This document shows positions 22,001 through 32,185 of a stretch of DNA of 64,000 nucleotides, piece by piece. Origin of the DNA: Trichomonas vaginalis G3 (taxonomy: Eukaryota > Parabasalia > Trichomonadida > Trichomonadidae). The stretch lies in NCBI RefSeq assembly GCF_026262505.1, contig NC_067203.1, forward strand, positions 23,665,411 to 23,729,410, given 5' to 3'. The position numbers and the translations under genes are program-made. Within the stretch, counting starts at the first letter, position 1; each line of letters opens with the position of its first letter. The notes below the pieces were generated by a model. It saw only the letters and a list, made by a program, of their open reading frames with translations. It had not been told where the DNA came from and made no database searches.

Positions 22001-22626
22001 ACATGAAATGCAGTAAAATTTTGAGTCTAAACGTCTTTTAAACCATCAAGTATAAATTATAGAAAAAGATACTTTATATATAGTTAAAATAAAAATGATT
22101 AGAAAATAGCGTTTTTGATCAAAATTTCAAATTTTTATTTCCGAATATCTCTATTTGTGTCTAATTAGAGACATTTCTATAATTTTAGTGCGCAGCATAT
22201 GCAATTCCTCTTTGGTTATTGCATTAATTTCTCAAAAAGAAAAAAGTCTTCAATAATTTTTTCAACAATACAGTACTAAAGCTAAGAACTTATAAACACA
22301 TGAAAAGTTATATCATTCTCGTTAATATGTAGATTATCAATGAAAAGAATATTGTGAAATTTGAATATTTTTTAAAATAGAATGTAGAAATACTTATCAA
22401 TGCTTAAAATAGAGATATGTGAGAGCTAGATCCGTATTTATTTACGTTTTTGTGCATATTTTGAATATCAAATTAAATTAATTTTGAAGATTTTAGCATC
22501 TAAAAGTATTTAATGCCCCTATACAAGCAAGGTAATTCTTACATGTCTTAGTAAGTCCAAACTTAATGTTTTATGATATGGGCCTGACCTCTCCATATGG
22601 TGACGATAGAAATTGAATAGGGTACC
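19095..22626. repeat. Widely spaced inverted repeat GGTACCCTATTCAA bounding 3.5 kb
   Basis: GGTACCCTATTCAA at 19095-19108 recurs exactly in inverse at 22613-22626, with similarity extending outward by a few bases and, via a second inner copy at about 19142 (GGTACCATTCAAATTCTATCG-like), inward on the right side. A third related motif lies at about 21468. No target duplication or transposase was found. A decayed DNA transposon is one reading. Confidence 0.4.
21026..21261. mobile_element. MITE-like element with perfect 22-bp inverted repeats
   Basis: The ends are exact inverted copies of 22 bases beginning TTTGCGAGCGTAAC (21026-21047 and 21240-21261). The element is 236 bp, AT-rich and non-coding. 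There is no clear target duplication. The CG-containing end sequence is distinctive in this AT-rich region, so the repeat is unlikely to be chance. Confidence 0.6.
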
Positions 22627-22686
22627 TAAATAAAAAAAAGGAGTTTATTTAGTGTGTTAAGACATTGTGAGATAAATTCAATGTAA

Positions 22687-22776
22687 AGGGGCTTCGTCCA
22701 ATGGGAGGACACAGGTAAAATCCTACATACTGGATTTGATAATTCTGAAATCTTGGTTCAATTCCAAGAGCTCCTA
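22687..22776 (+). other. tRNA-like sequence, probably degenerate
   Basis: Seven acceptor bases AGGGGCT pair with AGCTCCT (one G-U), a D-arm GTCC/GGAC has a seven-base loop, and a perfect T-arm CTTGG-TTCAATT-CCAAG contains a B-box. A T6 run typical of a Pol III terminator follows. The 40 bases between the D and T arms are too long and do not give a normal anticodon arm with U33. It is either a tRNA with an odd insertion or a relic. Confidence 0.4.
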
Positions 22777-23056
22777 TTTTTTCCCAAATTTTTTCTATGC
22801 GACGCAAAGTTTTTGCATCCTTTTTGAAATACATGCCTTTCAGACAGAGAGTGACATCATTTGCTCATGATAATGTAATTATTTTGAATGTTTTGTGGAG
22901 CAATTGGCGGTTATATTCTGGAAAAAGCTAATTATTCATAGTCATTTAATAGCAAATTCAATGTTATATTCATATTTCACTTCAAATCAGTTTCGAGAAA
23001 TAGCTCAAAAAGTGACAACAAAATTTGTACGTTGATTTCAAGACGATAAATTATTC

Positions 23057-24613
23057 ATGTTTCGCGCACTACCTGAAGTAAACAGAATTTGTTCTAAAGC
23101 AGCACGCGACAGAGCATATGAGCAGCACTTGGCAGCACTCCGTAACATGAAGCCATCAGTTAACACAAGAAAACCTCAAACTCCACAATCAATCGGTCGC
23201 AATTGCAAACGATACGAGAACGAAAAACAGAGATGCTCAACAGTTTTGAAAGATAACCAACGCTTAGAAGGAAAAATGCATGATATTCAAAAGCAAGAGC
23301 ATTTCCCACGTGTATTACCTCAACGTCCATACACCCTTCAAGGTCAATATCAGAAGGATGAGATGGCTCGTATCGATTACGAGAACAAGAAGCTTCTCAA
23401 AGCAATTGAAACAAGAAAACCGACATTAAATCGTACTGAATGGACACGTCACCGCTTAGATCATACATACCAAATCACTAAAATGTCTGAATTTAAGAAG
23501 AGTGTCCCTATGAGTGACATTGTTCGCGAAGAATACCGTTCTAGCATGAGCAGACCACATACAACAATGTCTAAGTGGGGATCCCAGACATCTCCATCCA
23601 AATCGGAGAAATCCCAGACAGAACAGTCCGATGATTTCGCTGAAGAAGAAAATAACGAACAAAAGGATCTTTCTCTCAGAAAGGAAGTCAACGAAGCAGT
23701 CGAAGACGGCAAGAAGGAGAAAGAGGAACAAGAGAAGAGAGATGAGGAAGTCGAAAAGGAGATGGAAGAAAATAACGAATTCTCATTAACAGGACAGGTC
23801 AACGAAGCCGTTCAGAGAGGCCAAGAGGAGAAGAAGGAGCAAGAAGAGAAGGACGAGAAGGTCGAAAAAGAGATGGAAGCCAACAACGAGTTCTCATTGA
23901 CTGGCCAAGTCAACGAATCTCTCGAAAGAGCCAAAGAAGAGAAAGATGAACAGGAAAGAAAGGAAAAGGAAGAGAAGAAGAAGGAAGAACAAGTCGAAAA
24001 AGAAATGGAACAAAATAAGGAATTTTCATTGACCGGACAAGTCAACGAATCCCTCGACAGAGCAAAGGAAGAGAAGGCAGAACAAGAGAGAAAGGAGAAA
24101 GAAGAGGCAGAACGCAAGCGCAAAGAAGAAGAGGAGAGAAAACAAAAAGAGGAAGAAGAAAGAAAGAGAAAAGAAGAGGAAGAAAGGAAGCAAAAAGAGG
24201 AAGAAGAAAGAAAGAGAAAAGAGGCCGAAGAAGCGGAAAGAAAGAGGAAGGAACAGGAGGAGGCGGAGAGATTGAAGAAGGAACAGGAAGAAAAGGAAAA
24301 GGCTGAAGCAGAAAAGAAGAAAGGATTAGGATTGGGACTTTCTTTGAAAGGTGAAGTTCAGGAATCTCTTGATCGCGCTAAGGAAGAAAAGGCCGAAGAA
24401 GAGAAGAAGCAGCAACAAGAGAAAGAAGAACAGGAAAGAAAGGCTGCAGAAGAAAAGGCAAAAGAAGAAAAAGTTGAACAGGAAATGAAGAAGAACAACG
24501 AATTTTCACTTTTCGGACAGGTAAACGAAGCAATTCAGAGAGGAGAAGAAGAGAAGAAGGAAGAAGCAGCTCCGGCTAAGCCAGCATTAGGTTTGAAGGC
24601 TAGTCTATTCTGA
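23057..24613 (+). CDS. CFAP97/Hemingway-like cytoskeletal protein with KE-rich repeat tail
   Basis: This is a 518-aa protein. Residues about 85-145 resemble the CFAP97 (KIAA1430) domain: a basic region with R-I-D-Y-E-N-K-K-L-L-K-A-I, matching the conserved E-N-x-x-L-L-x-x-I helix of that cilia-associated family. Residues about 195-510 are highly charged Glu/Lys/Arg coiled coil containing six spaced copies of a motif like NEFSLTGQVNESLDRAKEEK. The last copy reads NEFSLFGQVNEAIQRG, followed by LGLKASLF. A role at the flagella or axostyle is inferred. An AAAAGTGACA motif precedes the start by about 45 bases. The 3' end shows TGA and then TTTGAATAAATTAAATG. Confidence 0.7.
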   Translation: MFRALPEVNRICSKAARDRAYEQHLAALRNMKPSVNTRKPQTPQSIGRNCKRYENEKQRCSTVLKDNQRLEGKMHDIQKQEHFPRVLPQRPYTLQGQYQKDEMARIDYENKKLLKAIETRKPTLNRTEWTRHRLDHTYQITKMSEFKKSVPMSDIVREEYRSSMSRPHTTMSKWGSQTSPSKSEKSQTEQSDDFAEEENNEQKDLSLRKEVNEAVEDGKKEKEEQEKRDEEVEKEMEENNEFSLTGQVNEAVQRGQEEKKEQEEKDEKVEKEMEANNEFSLTGQVNESLERAKEEKDEQERKEKEEKKKEEQVEKEMEQNKEFSLTGQVNESLDRAKEEKAEQERKEKEEAERKRKEEEERKQKEEEERKRKEEEERKQKEEEERKRKEAEEAERKRKEQEEAERLKKEQEEKEKAEAEKKKGLGLGLSLKGEVQESLDRAKEEKAEEEKKQQQEKEEQERKAAEEKAKEEKVEQEMKKNNEFSLFGQVNEAIQRGEEEKKEEAAPAKPALGLKASLF

Positions 24614-26666
24614 TTTGAATAAATTAAATGTTTTATTTTTATATTATAAACTGATTTCACAATAAATAAATCAAGGGCATTTTAGAGCTTCTAATCTCCC
24701 TATGTATTTTATCAAGCAAGCTTTCATTGGATCAGTACAACAGAATATAGCAAACTATACTTTCTAATAGGATGTTTACTCAAATGACTCTTCGTTGGAT
24801 TGATTATTTTTTACAATTTCAGTCAATATCGTTATAAACTATTCACAGTAATAGGTTAGCTTCGAAAATGATTAAAGTCATGAATTACGTTTACAGAAGT
24901 ATACATTAAAAATCAAATTTCGATTCGATAGTATCCAGCTTAAATTTTTGTTAGACAATCAGATACATAAATAGCATTCAAATAAAAAATGCATAGTTGA
25001 AATATGCAGTAAATCGGCTAATACAATTTTTGTTTAGCGATTTTATTGCTTAATTTAAATGCTTTTATGCACTTTTGCAAAAGTTATTTGACTTTGCTTA
25101 CCAAATAATATTTGTCTGCCAAACAATTACTTGGATGTCATGAGGTTCATTTCTATATTGAAATTCGAAATCCTATAACATTCTTATTATTTGATATCAT
25201 AATCAATAACCATTACGAAACATTTACGAATACACTTAGATACGTTTATTTTATTTATTTGTTGTTGTTGAAATAAAATTATTATTAATTTACCTGAAAT
25301 TTGTATAGTATATATCATTCCCATCATAATGGATGAGATTTGATCGGCTTTAAGTTCAAGAATGGAAAAATTTAATATTAGAATCAAATAATATTTGTTT
25401 TTTGTACTTAAAAAGGATTGGACTTCAAAGTTTAGATAATAATACAACAAGTTGGTTTTCCAAAAAATATTCAAAATCTATTTTTTCATGTGAAAAATCA
25501 ATTATTTGGTTTTCATTTTTCTTTTTTCGAATTTTTTTTGGAATTTTCAACTGTGACTTAGAACAGAATGAGTATCCTAATTTGATTTCACATCCTATGG
25601 TATGATGAATTATATGATTATTTTAAACTAATATTTTTGATCACATAGATCAATCCCAATAATATGCAATATTAAAACAAAAGTATTATATTGTTCACAA
25701 TCATGATCTAGATCAGTAAAATACACCGATTAAAAGAGTATAAACAAGGTTTTTAGTCTATTTATTATACATATTAGAAGCTTCAATGCGCATTGCTTAA
25801 ATTGTAGTTGACGTATGAGATCCTTGAACTGGTTAATACTAGGTACATGATAAAGTAAGCTTCAAATTTATACAAATAATGTAAATTGAATTAATTTTTC
25901 GACTTTGTATTGATAAACGATCAGTTTTATGATATAAAACTGATATGATACTTGTGTTGGATTGCGATATGGTGACATTTAAGAGATTTCGGTCGATAAT
26001 TTTGGATGATTGTGATAGCCGATGTTTTCCAAACTCAGTATTTTACATATGCATATGTGTAGTCTGTTGCTGGAGTTTTAGGCAAAAATTTTGGTTGGAA
26101 GCAAATGTCTAAACCTTTGTTTTCACTAAAGTGAAATCATTGTCAAATTTTTTTTATTTTTAGTGAGGGGAAAGAGAAGCACATCATGCTTTTTCATTTA
26201 CAAAAAACTTAGTTTAAGCAATTGGGCATGAAACGCTATTGTACATTTCTTGACGCTTAGACCAATTCTATTATGAATTACTCGAAATCATGGAAACCGT
26301 TATAAAATTGTATTTAAATTCTCGACAGCCCATTTAACATACTCATACTAGAAACTGCAGTTACTTTAACTATTCGCTCTAAAACCATCAAGCGTTCATC
26401 CAAATAAAACAGTATTTCTCAAAGCCCATACATTGTTGTTTCTTACGAATAAGTACTTGTTTCCCATATCAAATGGAACTCCTTTTCAACTATTTATTTC
26501 TGTGATATTTGCTCACATTAGCAAATGATAACTTTAATTTTTCGAGTTTTCTCAAAAGACGCGATCAATCAATACAGAAAAGAAAACTCATTAGAATGCT
26601 CATTGAAAGAGAGCTCGAGTAAAAAATAGGTAGTGTTCATAGAAGATGAAAAAAAAAAGAAAAAAG
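24614..26666. other. 2-kb AT-rich intergenic region
   Basis: I see no gene, RNA or repeat that I can support. Short frames in it look random. Confidence 0.55.
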
Positions 26667-26740
26667 AGCCAGTGGCGGGACTCGAACCCGCAACCCCAAG
26701 ATTAAGAGTCTTATGCTCTATCCGGTTGAGCTACACAGGC
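26667..26740 (-). tRNA. tRNA-Lys (anticodon CTT)
   Basis: The minus strand gives GCCTGTG (acceptor), GCTC/GAGC D-arm, anticodon arm TAAGA-CTCTTAA-TCTTG with anticodon CTT, a five-base variable loop and T-arm GCGGG-TTCGAGT-CCCGC, closing with CACTGGC and one discriminator base. The gene is 74 bases with an A box and a good B box (GGTTCGAGTCC). A T-rich Pol III terminator follows downstream on the minus strand. One acceptor pair is U-U, so either a tolerated mismatch or a slightly worn gene. No intron. Confidence 0.93.
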
Positions 26741-26922
26741 TGTTCGAATTACCAAAAATTTTCAAATATAAAACAAAATTATATCTTTTTGTGATATATA
26801 CAAAGTAATCTTTTGTTTTTCATCAAATTCTAATAATCTTTTAATTAGTTGCAGAAAATCTATAGTATCAACATTGTATTATTAATTATTTATACCATGA
26901 TTATAAAAAAAATTGATTGAAA
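26741..26922. other. Spacer between tRNA-Lys and the short minus-strand frames
   Basis: AT-rich sequence with nothing recognised. Confidence 0.4.
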
Positions 26923-27271
26923 TTAGGCTCCATATTTCCATGATGATCCTGTATAATAAGTAAATTCACGGAAATATTGACATATTGGTTCGCACACCAT
27001 GCAATAATTTTCTTCTATATCATCTTCATCGAAGTTCTGAACTTTGGTAAATGACATCCTTAGAATTCTTAAATGTAGAAACAAAACCTGATGAAGAGCG
27101 TCTTGCAAGGGCATCAAGATGTGCATATGTTCCTTTAGTTATTCTTGGGTTACCAAGTGAATTTTCAACAACAAGTATCACAGCTTTCTCTATAACTCCA
27201 GCTTGAATCATTTTTTTGAATAAAAAAATCGATAAAAAATCAACTTTGTCAGTTTTTACGGGCTCAATCAT
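26923..27271 (-). CDS. Possible small host gene, divergent to SBDS, perhaps frameshifted
   Basis: Two overlapping minus-strand frames are present. One (27026-27271) begins MIEPVKTDKVDFLSIFLFKK and holds ordinary-looking sequence (LVVENSLGNPRITKGTYAH). The other (ending 26923) has MSFTKVQNFDEDDIEENYCM and CEPICQYFREFTYYTGSS. Both have coding-like composition, so one gene with a shift near 27060 is possible, as is a single short gene with a chance overlap. No family is recognised. It shares a 195-base intergenic region with SBDS. Confidence 0.35.
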
Positions 27272-27459
27272 TTTTCATATTTTTTGGGGAGTTTGTAAGA
27301 GATATTATGCATGCCAAACTTCATAGGGCTGAAATATGTCCGATGAGGCATTTGTAGATGAATAGTGAAATGAAAGACACAATGAATGTGCCTGAATTTT
27401 GATTATCGATAGGAAATTGAATTGAAAATAATCGGAAAATTTTGGCAAAAATCATCTTT

Positions 27460-27464
27460 TCATT
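27460..27464 (+). promoter_or_regulatory. Possible initiator for the SBDS gene
   Basis: TCATT fits the Trichomonas TCA-Py-(T/A) initiator and lies only a few bases before the ATG at 27467, giving a very short leader. Confidence 0.45.
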
Positions 27465-27466
27465 GG

Positions 27467-28282
27467 ATGGCTGATATTATCATTCCCGTTGGTCAAAAAC
27501 TCTTATCAAATGTATCTATTGTTAAACTTAAAAAGAATGGCAAGCAATTCGAAATTGCTGTTACTCCAAATAAAGTCACAAGTTGGAGAAATGGATTAGA
27601 AAAAGATATCGATGAAGTCGTTCAATCACACTCAATTTTCTCTAATGTAGATCGTGGTATGCTTGCAAAACAATCAGAAGTTCTCGAAACTCTTGAAGTT
27701 GATGACATGGAAAAGGCATTACATATAATCCTTGATCAAGGCAAACTTACACTTGCAGAAAAAGAAAGAAAACTTGTTATTGAAAACCTTACAAAAGATA
27801 TTGCTTCAATTGTTGCTTCTCAATGTGTTAATGTCAATACTCAACGTCCATTAACGCCATCTACTGTTGAAAGGGCAATGAAGGAAATAGGATTTTCCGT
27901 TAAACCTGCTAAACCAGCAAAAGCTCAAGCTCTTAAAGTTATTCGCGATTTGAAGGCTGCTCATTACCCAATTGCACGTGCTAAGATCAGATTGGTATTT
28001 TACATTACTCCGGATCATGCTGAGAAGATGATTTCAATGCTTCCTTATGTAGAAAAAGTAGATAAATCTGATCCAAACCAAACAGCTGTTATTGCGCAAG
28101 TTGAGCCTGGTTCTCTCAGACAAGTCGCTGGAGAACTCGCAAAAGAGTTTGGAACTGAAATTAAAATAGATATTTTAGAATTATACGTAACTCCAACAAT
28201 GGAAACAGCTGACAACAGACAACAAGATAATAGTACTACACAACAAGATGATGACTCTGAAGAAGATGAAAATACCAAATAA
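27467..28282 (+). CDS. SBDS: SBDS ribosome maturation factor (Sdo1/SBDS family)
   Basis: This 271-aa protein starts MADIIIPVGQKLLSNVSIVK. The N-terminal FYSH domain (about residues 10-95) contains the family-typical KKNGKQFEIAVTPNKVTSWRNG, followed by a helical middle domain with CVNVNTQRPLTPSTVERAM and a C-terminal ferredoxin-like domain. SBDS works with the GTPase EFL1 to release eIF6 from the 60S ribosomal subunit in late cytoplasmic maturation. The length is close to that of other eukaryotes (about 250) plus a Gln/Asp/Glu-rich acidic tail. The ATG at 27467 is preferred over the upstream in-frame TTG because it opens the conserved domain and follows an initiator-like TCATT. Confidence 0.93.
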   Translation: MADIIIPVGQKLLSNVSIVKLKKNGKQFEIAVTPNKVTSWRNGLEKDIDEVVQSHSIFSNVDRGMLAKQSEVLETLEVDDMEKALHIILDQGKLTLAEKERKLVIENLTKDIASIVASQCVNVNTQRPLTPSTVERAMKEIGFSVKPAKPAKAQALKVIRDLKAAHYPIARAKIRLVFYITPDHAEKMISMLPYVEKVDKSDPNQTAVIAQVEPGSLRQVAGELAKEFGTEIKIDILELYVTPTMETADNRQQDNSTTQQDDDSEEDENTK

Positions 28283-28494
28283 ATTTACAAAAAAATCAAC
28301 AGAATTCCATTTTACAGAGGAATTCACTACTTGCACATGTTCTTATTTTGTTTAATTATCAAAATTTTATATTTGTTGAATCAAATTTTTCGAAATTTGA
28401 TTTTTTTTGTGTCTCGAATAAAAGAATTTAATAAAATAGTACTTTATTCTCTATATATATAAACAATAAATCTAATATAAAAATAAAATTTGAA
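28283..28494. other. Convergent intergenic region between SBDS and importin-beta
   Basis: The SBDS stop runs into TAAATTT. The region has AT-rich sequence and an AAUAAA-like AATAAAA. Both genes end here, so it holds two 3' ends. Confidence 0.5.
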
Positions 28495-31095
28495 TTAAAA
28501 TCTCTTTCTATCTTCCTCAAACTTCTCGGCCATTCTAATCAAATTAACGTACTTGTTTTGGTTTCTCGGGAGTTGTTTAATGAATACAAAAAGCGGTTTA
28601 ATGTAATCAGAAGCGAAATTGATGCATTTCTTTCTTCTTATCTCACGCTTATCTTCAGTAGTCATATCTACAAGCAGTTTTAGCTCTGCCGAGTAAAGTG
28701 TCAAATTTTGAATTTTTGATTTGTAAGTTTTCTTAATGAAATTGAAGATATCGTCGTATATGTCGGATAGTGTTGATATATCTGCGTCTTGAAATGCGTC
28801 AACCAACTCATTATAAGAATGAAAAACGTATCTGTAGAGATATGAAACTTCGTTACGTGCTTCTCTATTAGAAATGTCTGGATTTTCAAAACAGATCCAT
28901 CTTAAGATTTCAAAATACTTGGAAATGTGGGGATTATTAAAATCATTAAGTTGTTGGTTCTTAATAATGATTGCAATACCATACATCATATCAGCAAAGA
29001 ATTGTTTGGTGAATACTTCATTTCCTGTCTCTAAAAGATCAATCATATACGAAACTGCATCAATATATTCGTCATTTTTACCAGTTTTTGAGGAAAGCTG
29101 GGCCAATGCATATCCAGCTTTACCTTGTGCTGCTGGACTTCCGTTTATTATGACTTCTTTCATTGAATTAAAAATGTTTTCTGCGTAATCTTGGGAAATA
29201 TGGGGTAATGTCCTTATAATATTGCATAATAAGTCAAGTAATTCTTCCTGGTAGAACGAATTTCGGTTAATAAGTTCAATCCAAGGGTTAATAAAATCAA
29301 CAAAGAGAAGATCAAGCTGATTTGTAATATTTGGATCTATTCTTAAGGTCTCCATGAGATTGTAATACTTGGAAAGAGCTTCACTAACGATTGACATCTT
29401 ATCCTGAAGAACTACGATTTCATATTTGTTTTCATCACTAGAAACTGCGTTTTTAATGGACTGGTTGATATCAGGAACAATCATCTGTATGTATTCAAGT
29501 ATATTTGGAAAGTGTTCTTTTGTTGAAAATGAGATAACTTCTTGAATTAACATAAAAGGCGAATGAATAAGGTCTGAGTTGGCCATCCTCGGTGTTTTAA
29601 TCATTTCGTATGCTATTTCTATGAAAATCTTAAAGTATTGGGGATTTTCTGCTTCAATTGGAATCAAAACTCTCAAAGTCTTGCATAAAATGTCCTGTAT
29701 ATAATCGAAAGGGTTTGATCTGACCAAATTGGTAAAGTTTTCCCATAAAAGTTGGCAGAATTCGTCATTTTTTCGTATTTCTCTTGGATATGCCAAGAAA
29801 AACTTGGAGAAAACCTCCAAAAGTCGGATGATTACATGAGCATCACGACATTGGAAGCATTGGAACAGCTGTTCTTGAATTGCTGCAATAAAATTCAAAA
29901 TTAAATCTGTATATTTGTTGTCATCCTCAACAAAACACGATTCTAGCATACATAGCCCAATATATTTGACCAAATTGTCATCAGAACTGATGTTTTGAAA
30001 AATTACGTCAGATAATTGCTCAAAAATCTGATTTCCGTTCTCAATGAACAAACAGTTCATTAGTTTGATCAAATAAGTCTCAAATGCTGAGAAATCGTTT
30101 TGAATCAAGTTTGAATTTAAATTAATTTCTCCATAGAGGTCAGAAGCTGAATTAAAGATCTGTTCTGCAAAGAATGAGAACAATCTGTGGTTGTACGTTG
30201 CTCCCATCTCCATTTTATGGATGTGGATGAAGAAATCAATTGAAACTGATTTTAATTCAGGAGAAGTACAATTAAAACCTTGGCAAACGTTTTGAAATAT
30301 CAACTGTATAAACTCTGTAACATTCTCATTGCATTCGTAAAGATTTACAACGATATTCAATAAAATTCTATGAGATTTCCTATAAATTTGAAATTCCATG
30401 AAAGGAAATGCTCCAAGTAAAGATTCAACGATTCTAGAACACAAATCAAGCCGAAAACAAAGAGTTTGGAAGTGGCTTGTAAAAAGATCGAGAAAATCGT
30501 AATAAATTTCGCAACTTTGAGGTTCTGTAGCCTTAGAACTTATCACAGCAAGTGTTTTGTCGAATACTTGGAATAAAGGCTGTAAATTTTTCGATGATTC
30601 AACAACTTTTATAAAATTATCATTAATTAGATCGTTAAAAGCGTAAACAACAGCGGAGATTTCGTCAATTTCGGAAGAATTTTCTATTTTGTTCCCTAAA
30701 TATTCAAGGCATGATGGCCATGATCCGTTTTGTACTCCAAAAATAGCTGTAATGACCTTTGATGATTCATTTCTGATAATAACACTTTCAGAAAAAAGTG
30801 AGTTTATGACTGATGATTGAATAGCTTCTTTAATTGGTTGAAAATTTGATGATCTCCAAAAACCATTTGGACTTAAAGAATGAATTGCTTGGTAAAGAAG
30901 TGATAATGTAGCAACTTTGATAATTTCATCTAGTGTTGGGTCTGATATAGCTTGAACAAATAAATTAAAAACTTCAAACTGATTTTCAACAGATTTAGTG
31001 AAATAAAACTTAATTTTCGATGAAGCATCCTCTCCATTTTCAGTCACACCACTGCATGATTCCTGTATTATCCCTATAAATTCGGAATATTCCAT
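28495..31095 (-). CDS. Importin subunit beta (karyopherin-beta 1-like)
   Basis: This 866-aa all-helical protein has a HEAT-repeat pattern throughout. The second-repeat-like segment SSKVITAIFGVQNGSWPSCL matches the importin-beta pattern in which a conserved stretch of that kind is followed by a WP-x-L motif. Length agrees with importin-beta 1 (about 870). It would carry NLS cargo, with importin-alpha, through nuclear pores under Ran control. No membrane segments or low-complexity tail are seen. It could instead be a close karyopherin-beta paralogue such as transportin. It is convergent with SBDS; its 5' side borders the large palindrome. Confidence 0.75.
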   Translation of the reverse strand: MEYSEFIGIIQESCSGVTENGEDASSKIKFYFTKSVENQFEVFNLFVQAISDPTLDEIIKVATLSLLYQAIHSLSPNGFWRSSNFQPIKEAIQSSVINSLFSESVIIRNESSKVITAIFGVQNGSWPSCLEYLGNKIENSSEIDEISAVVYAFNDLINDNFIKVVESSKNLQPLFQVFDKTLAVISSKATEPQSCEIYYDFLDLFTSHFQTLCFRLDLCSRIVESLLGAFPFMEFQIYRKSHRILLNIVVNLYECNENVTEFIQLIFQNVCQGFNCTSPELKSVSIDFFIHIHKMEMGATYNHRLFSFFAEQIFNSASDLYGEINLNSNLIQNDFSAFETYLIKLMNCLFIENGNQIFEQLSDVIFQNISSDDNLVKYIGLCMLESCFVEDDNKYTDLILNFIAAIQEQLFQCFQCRDAHVIIRLLEVFSKFFLAYPREIRKNDEFCQLLWENFTNLVRSNPFDYIQDILCKTLRVLIPIEAENPQYFKIFIEIAYEMIKTPRMANSDLIHSPFMLIQEVISFSTKEHFPNILEYIQMIVPDINQSIKNAVSSDENKYEIVVLQDKMSIVSEALSKYYNLMETLRIDPNITNQLDLLFVDFINPWIELINRNSFYQEELLDLLCNIIRTLPHISQDYAENIFNSMKEVIINGSPAAQGKAGYALAQLSSKTGKNDEYIDAVSYMIDLLETGNEVFTKQFFADMMYGIAIIIKNQQLNDFNNPHISKYFEILRWICFENPDISNREARNEVSYLYRYVFHSYNELVDAFQDADISTLSDIYDDIFNFIKKTYKSKIQNLTLYSAELKLLVDMTTEDKREIRRKKCINFASDYIKPLFVFIKQLPRNQNKYVNLIRMAEKFEEDRKRF

Positions 31096-31345
31096 AATTG
31101 TTTTTTTTTCCCCAGAAATTTATTCCTAAATATTGGTGCTGCACGCCCGTATATCATGATATATTTTTCCTTATTTTCATCATTTATTTTATCAGTATGA
31201 GATCAGAATTTAAAATATTCATGCTTTGTGAAACAATTTGCAGGATGATTTAAAAATTTTAATTATTTTTAAAGTCTTTGGACTTAAACACCAATTGTTT
31301 TGTTGTAAACAGAAATTCATCAAAAGTGACACCTCAGAAAAGCTA
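31096..31345. other. 5' region of the importin-beta gene
   Basis: It contains a TCACTTTTG on the minus strand at about 31322-31330, a possible initiator but about 230 bases from the start codon, and an AT-rich leader with a T9 run next to the start codon. Confidence 0.4.
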
Positions 31346-31899
31346 AAATATTGAATTTTTGGAACTTTTGATAGAGCACGTTTTTAAATATTAATTAAAG
31401 TAAATGTATATTTTGTAAAGGTTCTTTTTAATAAAAAAATAAAATTTTGAAGAAGAACACAAAATCTTCTGAAAAATAATATCACATAAACTCATATTAT
31501 TTTCTAATATATAACTATTTTATATAAAAATCAAATTCAATGATCTGAAAAGCGAAGGATAAACCTCAAAATTTACGAATATAATGAGTGGGAATAGGCG
31601 TAAAGCAAAAATTGATATTTCATATGGTTTTATGATAGATAAGCATTATATTCCCACTCATTATATTCGTAAATTTTGAGGTTTATCCTTCGCTTTTAAG
31701 ATCATTGAATTTGATTTTTATATAAAATAGTTATATATTAGAAAATAATATGAGTTTATGTGATATTATTTTTCAGAAGATTTTGTGTTCTTCTTCAAAA
31801 TTTTATTTTTTTATTAAAAAGAACCTTTACAAAATATACATTTACTTTAATTAATATTTAAAAACGTGCTCTATCAAAAGTTCCAAAAATTCAATATTT
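31346..31899. repeat. Large near-perfect palindrome, two 251-bp arms with a 52-bp spacer
   Basis: Bases 31346-31596 recur in inverse at 31649-31899. Both arms are the same length, and I found only one mismatch on reading (near GATCTGAAAAGCG). The spacer is 31597-31648. There is no coding sequence. The arms are AT-rich but complex, so this is a genuine inverted duplication. It could form a hairpin RNA or a cruciform, or be a fold-back element. No target duplication is obvious. Confidence 0.93.
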
Positions 31900-32185
31900 C
31901 TGTTTATTACAGTTTCATACTCTTTCACTAATCAAAACTCTTTATTAAGCTATGTCATTCCGATGCACATTTTTTTTTGAAATTTACATCAACAATAAAG
32001 AATTATAAAGAATAAGATCATTAAATATAATAAGAAAGGATTCATATATTATGCACCCATTCCATAATTTGTTTTTATGTAGGAATAATGCTATTTCTCA
32101 AAGAAATTTGTAAAAATTAAAAATATAAATAAAAAATATATAACATTTTTATTTCAAACACAATGATAAAACAAAAATACATAAT
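31900..32185. other. Spacer between the palindrome and the coiled-coil gene
   Basis: AT-rich sequence, including the 3' side of the coiled-coil gene (plus-strand AATAAAAAATATATAAC). No gene. Confidence 0.4.

Larger units (their letters stand above)
18731..23056. other. 4.3-kb AT-rich gene desert
   Basis: No frame here has coding character. The region contains an inverted pair of GGTACCCTATTCAA at 19095 and 22613, an inner MITE-like element at 21026-21261, a tRNA-like sequence at 22687 and an AAAAGTGACA motif at about 23009, close to the next gene. It may be the decayed remains of a transposon. Confidence 0.6.

Noticed and set aside
22649-22834. Minus-strand 61-aa frame
   Set aside because: It is the antisense of the tRNA-like sequence; GALGIEPRF is a typical false protein over a T arm.
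23456-24123. Minus-strand Ser/Phe-rich frames opposite the CFAP97-like gene
   Set aside because: They are antisense shadows of Glu/Lys-rich codons.
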